Shown: one piece after another, positions 28,402 to 32,500 of the stretch | How the letters are laid out: each line of letters opens with the position of its first letter | Numbering within the stretch: the first letter of the stretch is position 1 | DNA from: Branchiostoma floridae | Lineage: Eukaryota; Chordata; Leptocardii; Amphioxiformes; Branchiostomatidae | NCBI RefSeq assembly: GCF_000003815.2 | Contig: NW_023365730.1 | Coordinates: 525,624 to 558,123, forward strand | Direction: 5' to 3' | DNA length: 32,500 bases | Position numbers and translations under genes: made by a program | The notes under the pieces: generated by a model | Database searches by the model: none | What the model saw: the letters and a program-made list of their open reading frames with translations, nothing else | Told to the model about the DNA's origin: nothing

Positions 28402-30739
28402 ATGGCAAGAAGAAATCGGACATAGAAAAACATGACCCATTTCAGAACTTTACAAATAACTTTACACTGAAGAATACTGCACCCAAGGGAATTCAATGTT
28501 TAGGCAAGACTAATTTGAAAGGTTATGTAACCTCCTTTTCTTATGCTGTCCTAGACATTGTTGTCTTTATTCCAAATCTTACATATTTTATCTTCCAGGC
28601 ACGGGCCATCTTAATATACCACAATCTACGTTCAACAACGGAGAAATGCTCCGAGAAAAAGACATTAGTTACATCTTGCAGACACAGGCTCTCCCATAAA
28701 ACAGAGGTCCTGAGAAAAGAAATATTTCCAAACCTTACACTTTACACTTTACACCGCTTTTATCATAAGCACACGACAAGCGAAAAAAAATGAGAGGCGT
28801 ATTTCCAAATCTTACACTTAACACTTTACAGACATGGCATCATCTTAGCACACAGGCCCTGAGAAAAAAACGAGGCTGCTTTTCCAAATCTTACATTTAC
28901 ACTTTACAGACACGGCTCATTGACAATGACCCACCACTCTCAGCGAAAAAAAGGGTTTTTTTACAAATCTTACACTTTACACTTTACAGACACGGCATCA
29001 TCTTAGCACACAGGCCCTGAAAAGATTTGAGGCTGTTTTTGTAAAGCTTACATTTACACTTTACAGACACGGCATCATCTTAGCACACAGGCCCTGAAAA
29101 AATTCGAGGCTGTTTTTGCAAAGCTTACATTTACACTTTACAGACACGGCTCATTATCCACCGGGGTTGGTTGACAAAAGCTAGCGACAATGACCCACCA
29201 CTCTCAGTGAAAAAACGGGGCTTTTTCCTAATCTTACACTTTGCACTTTACAGACCCGGCATCATCTTAGCAAACTGCACAGGCCCTGAGAAAAAAGGGC
29301 TGTTTTCCCAATTTTACACTTCACGTTACAGACAGGCCACGTAACGTTCGAAAAATGGCTTGATTTGACCGAGATATACGCAGCTCTGCACACACAAAAA
29401 AATTTATACTAGACACTGGCTTCCTCCTTTGTAATCGTGGTAATGTTGAAGTATACAGAAAAAAAGTTCCAAAGGTGAACTTGAGTGTTTTTTTGGTACC
29501 GATGGATACGTAAAAATGCCAGTATACTTGATGTCTAGCGCACAACAAACCTTAGTTTACAAAATGTAACAAACACCTACGTATACATTTCGTCCAATCA
29601 AAAGAACTTACTATTATAGTATTTGTGCTATAAAAATAAAGCTGACAACGTGTACATGTTTTTATGTGACTCTTCTTTTGTGTGACCTGCGCCTGGCGCA
29701 GTGTATGTTGAACAAACTTAAAGGTTTTCATTATGCTATCTCCTATATCGATAGACGGCGCAGTGGCCAATTCACTCGTTGTTCCTGGACGTTTATCAGA
29801 TAGCATCTACAGTCCAGTTCACTGTTCATCCATGTGTGAGTTCACAGTTGACACTGTTGCTTCAACAAGTCATTGTCTAGCATGTGTGTGCAGAGCTGCG
29901 TATATCTCGGTCAAATCAAGCCATTTTTTGAACGTTACGTTGCCGTGTCTGTAAAGTGAAGTATAAAATTGGGAAAACAGCCCTTTTTTTCTCAGGGCCG
30001 GTGCAGTTTGCTAAGATAATGCCGGGTCTGTAAAGTGTAAAGTGTAAAATTAGAAAAACAGCCCGGTTTTTTATCACTGAGAGTGGTGGGCCATTGTCGC
30101 AAGCTTTTGTCAATCAACCCCGGTGGTTAATGAGCCGTGTCTGTAAAGTGTAAATGTAAGCTTTGCAAAAACAGCCTCGAATTTTTTCAGGGCCTGTGTG
30201 CTAAGATGATGCCGTGTCTGTAAAGTGTAAATGTAAGCTTTGCAAAAACAGCCTCGAATTTTTTCAGGGCCTGTGTGCTAAGATGATGCCGTGTCTGTAA
30301 AGTGTAAAGTGTAAGATTAGGAAAAAGCCCCGTTTTATCACTGAGAGTGGTGGGTCATTGTCGCTAGCTTTTGTTAATTAGCCGTGTCTGTAAGGTGTAA
30401 AGCGTTGGAAGAAACCTCTTTCGTTTCTCGGGGCATGCATGCTTGTAATAAAAGCGTTCGAAAAGGCGTCCATAAAGTGTAAAGTGGAAAAGTTGAGATG
30501 TTCCCAATAATCTTTTTTTTCGAGAGCGGCGTAATTGCTTAGCCTTCAGGTTTAGAAGAAAACCTCCTTTTCTTTCCAGAGAGCGCAATTCCCTTGGGTG
30601 CAGTTATGTCTTTGCGTTTGGGTTCAGTAATGTTTTTGCGTTTGGTCATTCGTGTGTGAGAGATTAGGTCATCGGTGTGTAAAGTTATTTGTAAAGTTCT
30701 GAAATAGGTCATGTTTTTCTATGTCCGATTCCTTGCCAG
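28402..30739. mobile_element. 2.3-kb foldback-type element
   Basis: The left arm (28402-29398) and right arm (29880-30739) are inverted copies around a 480-bp centre. The arms consist of tandem units containing CTTTACAGACACGGCATCAT and TTAGCACACAGGCCCTGA at roughly 75-80-bp spacing. The outermost pairing is TGGCAAGAAGAAATCGGACA with TGTCCGATTCCTTGCCA. There is no transposase frame in the centre. Confidence 0.82.
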
Positions 30740-31151
30740 TACTCAAAGGACGAGTTGTATATTCCTGACCAGATTGTTGGCAAACACGTAAAGATAAAAG
30801 AGTCTTTTCCTTATCGTTAGCGTTGAGCTCTCTTAGCACAGAATAACTGTAGCAACTTGTTATGCCATAGATTTTTTTCTAGGGGCGGATGGGTCACTTG
30901 CCGAATTACTACATGTACACGAAACCACTTCTCATCGTCTTTGTGAGGCTGTAAGCCGGATCTGCTCCTCTACTGTAGGGGTGATATAGGAAACTTTGCT
31001 TATCCCATAAGGTTAGCGTAGTAGGGACTAGGAGTCATAAATCTGAATGGCAGAGTCTTCACGAGGGTCTACACGGAGGGTCCCGACAACGCTTTACGCT
31101 GAAGTCAGAAGACCATCCTCCTTATGGCCACGTATTACGCTAAAATCAAGA

Positions 31152-31333
31152 TACAGTCAAACCTGTATTAGGGGCCACCTCTACAGAGGGGCCACCTGTC
31201 CATAGTGGCCACTTTTTGTCGGTCCCTTGGGTATTTTATCTACAAGTTGCCACCTCTATACAGAGGCCACCTGTCTATAGTGGCCAAATTTGTCCGGTCC
31301 CTTGAGTGGCCGCTATAGACAGGTTTGACTGTA
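31152..31333. mobile_element. MITE with TA-flanked termini
   Basis: It starts TACAGTCAAACCTGT and ends ACAGGTTTGACTGTA. Between are two tandem copies of a unit with GGCCACCTGTC and TAGTGGCCA. The TA borders suggest a Tc1/mariner-type insertion. Confidence 0.75.
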
Positions 31334-31566
31334 GATAATTGCGCAGAATTCGGTCGCCTCCTCCATAATAAGCGAACAAGACGCTTTTCCCTTCGAATTA
31401 CTACTGAGAACCAAAACAGACTGCCTACATGTAGCCTCCATACCAGGCTCTCTGGGCACTTTTCGTCTTTTGTTGGCTCATAATACACTTTGCTGGCCGT
31501 TTCATTTTGTACTGGGTCGGCTGTCAGTCGGGCCAGCAAAAGTCAAGTCAAAATAGCATGCAGACC

Positions 31567-31735
31567 TAATCTCCAAGCAGATCCTACAATGACATAATAG
31601 TACCAAACTGGCCAGGAGATAGTCAGCCAAGAGGTGTACATTTATCATGTAGCGAAACACACTCCTAAGCCGGCTTCACTCCTCTGCCGGCTTTTGATAC
31701 TATCTAATGCTACCGTAGGATCTGCTTTGAGATTA
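31567..31735. mobile_element. Palindromic MITE, family A, with 8-bp target duplication
   Basis: TAATCTCCAAGCAGATCC to GGATCTGCTTTGAGATTA. TGCAGACC flanks it at 31559-31566 and 31736-31743. Confidence 0.85.
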
Positions 31736-32166
31736 TGCAGACCCTTTTTCACCTTTGTTCACAGTGTTTCTGGCTAGACCCGCTTTGTGACGATGTACAC
31801 ATTCCTCTGCGATAAAAGGCGCCCGATCTGCACTGATCACATATTAGCACACAACTTGGTGCGATAACGGACTATCGCATGCGATATACGACATAAGTAG
31901 GTCAGAACAGCGAACCGAGAGCACTCCTTTCTTTTAACTAGATGCTGCGACCACGTTGCGTGAGCAACGATTTAACGAATCGTTTTAACGGAAAAGTTTA
32001 TCGAGGTAGAAAGAATCTGTTTCTTTCCGCGTTCTTTGTTGTATATTGAATAATACATACTCAATTATTACATCATTCGCTCATATGTGTTGGTAATAAT
32101 CATAGTACAATCATTATGCTGAAGAAAGATTGGAAGAACGTTTAGCATTGTACAGTGTCACATGTG

Positions 32167-32321
32167 TAATCCCCAAGCAGATTCCTCCGGTGGCTTAAAA
32201 CAGTAACATAAGCTGGGGAAGCCGGCAGAGGGCGGTGGCAAATTTTTCCCTCTGACGGCTGAAGTCCTTCCCCAGCTTATGTTACTGTTTGAAGCCACCG
32301 GAGGAATCTGCTTGGAGATTA
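32167..32321. mobile_element. Palindromic MITE, family A, with 9-bp target duplication
   Basis: TAATCCCCAAGCAGATTCC to GGAATCTGCTTGGAGATTA, with near-complete pairing of the arms. TCACATGTG flanks it at 32158-32166 and 32322-32330. Confidence 0.88.
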
Positions 32322-32500
32322 TCACATGTGCACTAATCCAATATTGGTTACCGTACATTTTACTCAGCGATATAAGCCTCCGTTGTAGTCTTCGAACAGG
32401 GCTGGTTTTTATTTTATGGGGCGAAACTCGCTTTCACGGCAAACTCCCTTCCACAGCAAACTCCCTCTCTCGGCAAACTCCCTATCCCGGCACAAGAGAA

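Larger units (their letters stand above)
26656..32500. other. Upstream or first intron of gene 2
   Basis: No signal-peptide exon ending in a phase-1 donor was found among the minus-strand ATGs I examined. The content is mostly mobile elements, listed separately; the rest shows nothing recognisable. Confidence 0.55.

Noticed and set aside
28800-30400. Regularly spaced repeats resembling a CRISPR array
   Set aside because: The units are long, degenerate and arranged as mirror-image arms in a eukaryotic setting with no cas genes. A foldback element explains them.

Overview
This window looks like nuclear DNA of an invertebrate chordate, most likely an amphioxus (Branchiostoma). The reasons are many short phase-conserved exons split by small introns, an extracellular multidomain gene family, and very many short palindromic elements, including a dispersed one beginning TAATCTCCAAGCAGAT that I associate with amphioxus. 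The species assignment is inference. All gene and splice calls were made by eye from GT/AG borders and reading-frame closure.

The window holds two related genes, head to tail on the minus strand. Gene 1 starts at 14422 (TATA-like box at 14491-14499) and runs leftwards through 19 recognisable exons to 492. A phase-1 donor there points to at least one more exon beyond base 1. Gene 2 occupies 26655 to 21569. Eight exons are visible, the frame closes exactly to a stop codon, and a polyadenylation signal lies at 21302-21307. Its signal-peptide exon is missing and probably lies beyond the right edge.

Both encode secreted, cysteine-rich proteins with the same plan. An N-terminal Reeler domain is split over three exons with conserved phases (1, 2, 1). 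It is followed by repeated CC-X9-C modules like the cysteine-doublet (double-loop) pattern of ECM1 and serum albumin, then an acidic stretch. Gene 2 ends in an anaphylatoxin/fibulin-like CC...C...C...CC domain on its own exon. Gene 1 also carries a central charged region: an acidic exon, then Arg/Pro/Met-rich and His-rich exons. Gene 2 lacks this and instead has one 1,093-nt exon that merges what is several exons in gene 1.

Layout: 1-491 probable terminal intron of gene 1; 492-14422 gene 1, with a 3.9-kb first intron containing several mobile elements; 14500-21280 intergenic, dense in palindromic elements, LINE 3' ends and microsatellites; 21285-26655 gene 2; 26656-32500 probably gene 2 first intron or upstream DNA, dominated by a 2.3-kb foldback structure (28402-30739).

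The most interesting points are the Reeler + CC-X9-C + anaphylatoxin-like architecture, and a set of very small insertions (11-34 bp, CAAGG...CCTTG termini) that are each flanked by 7-bp direct repeats.
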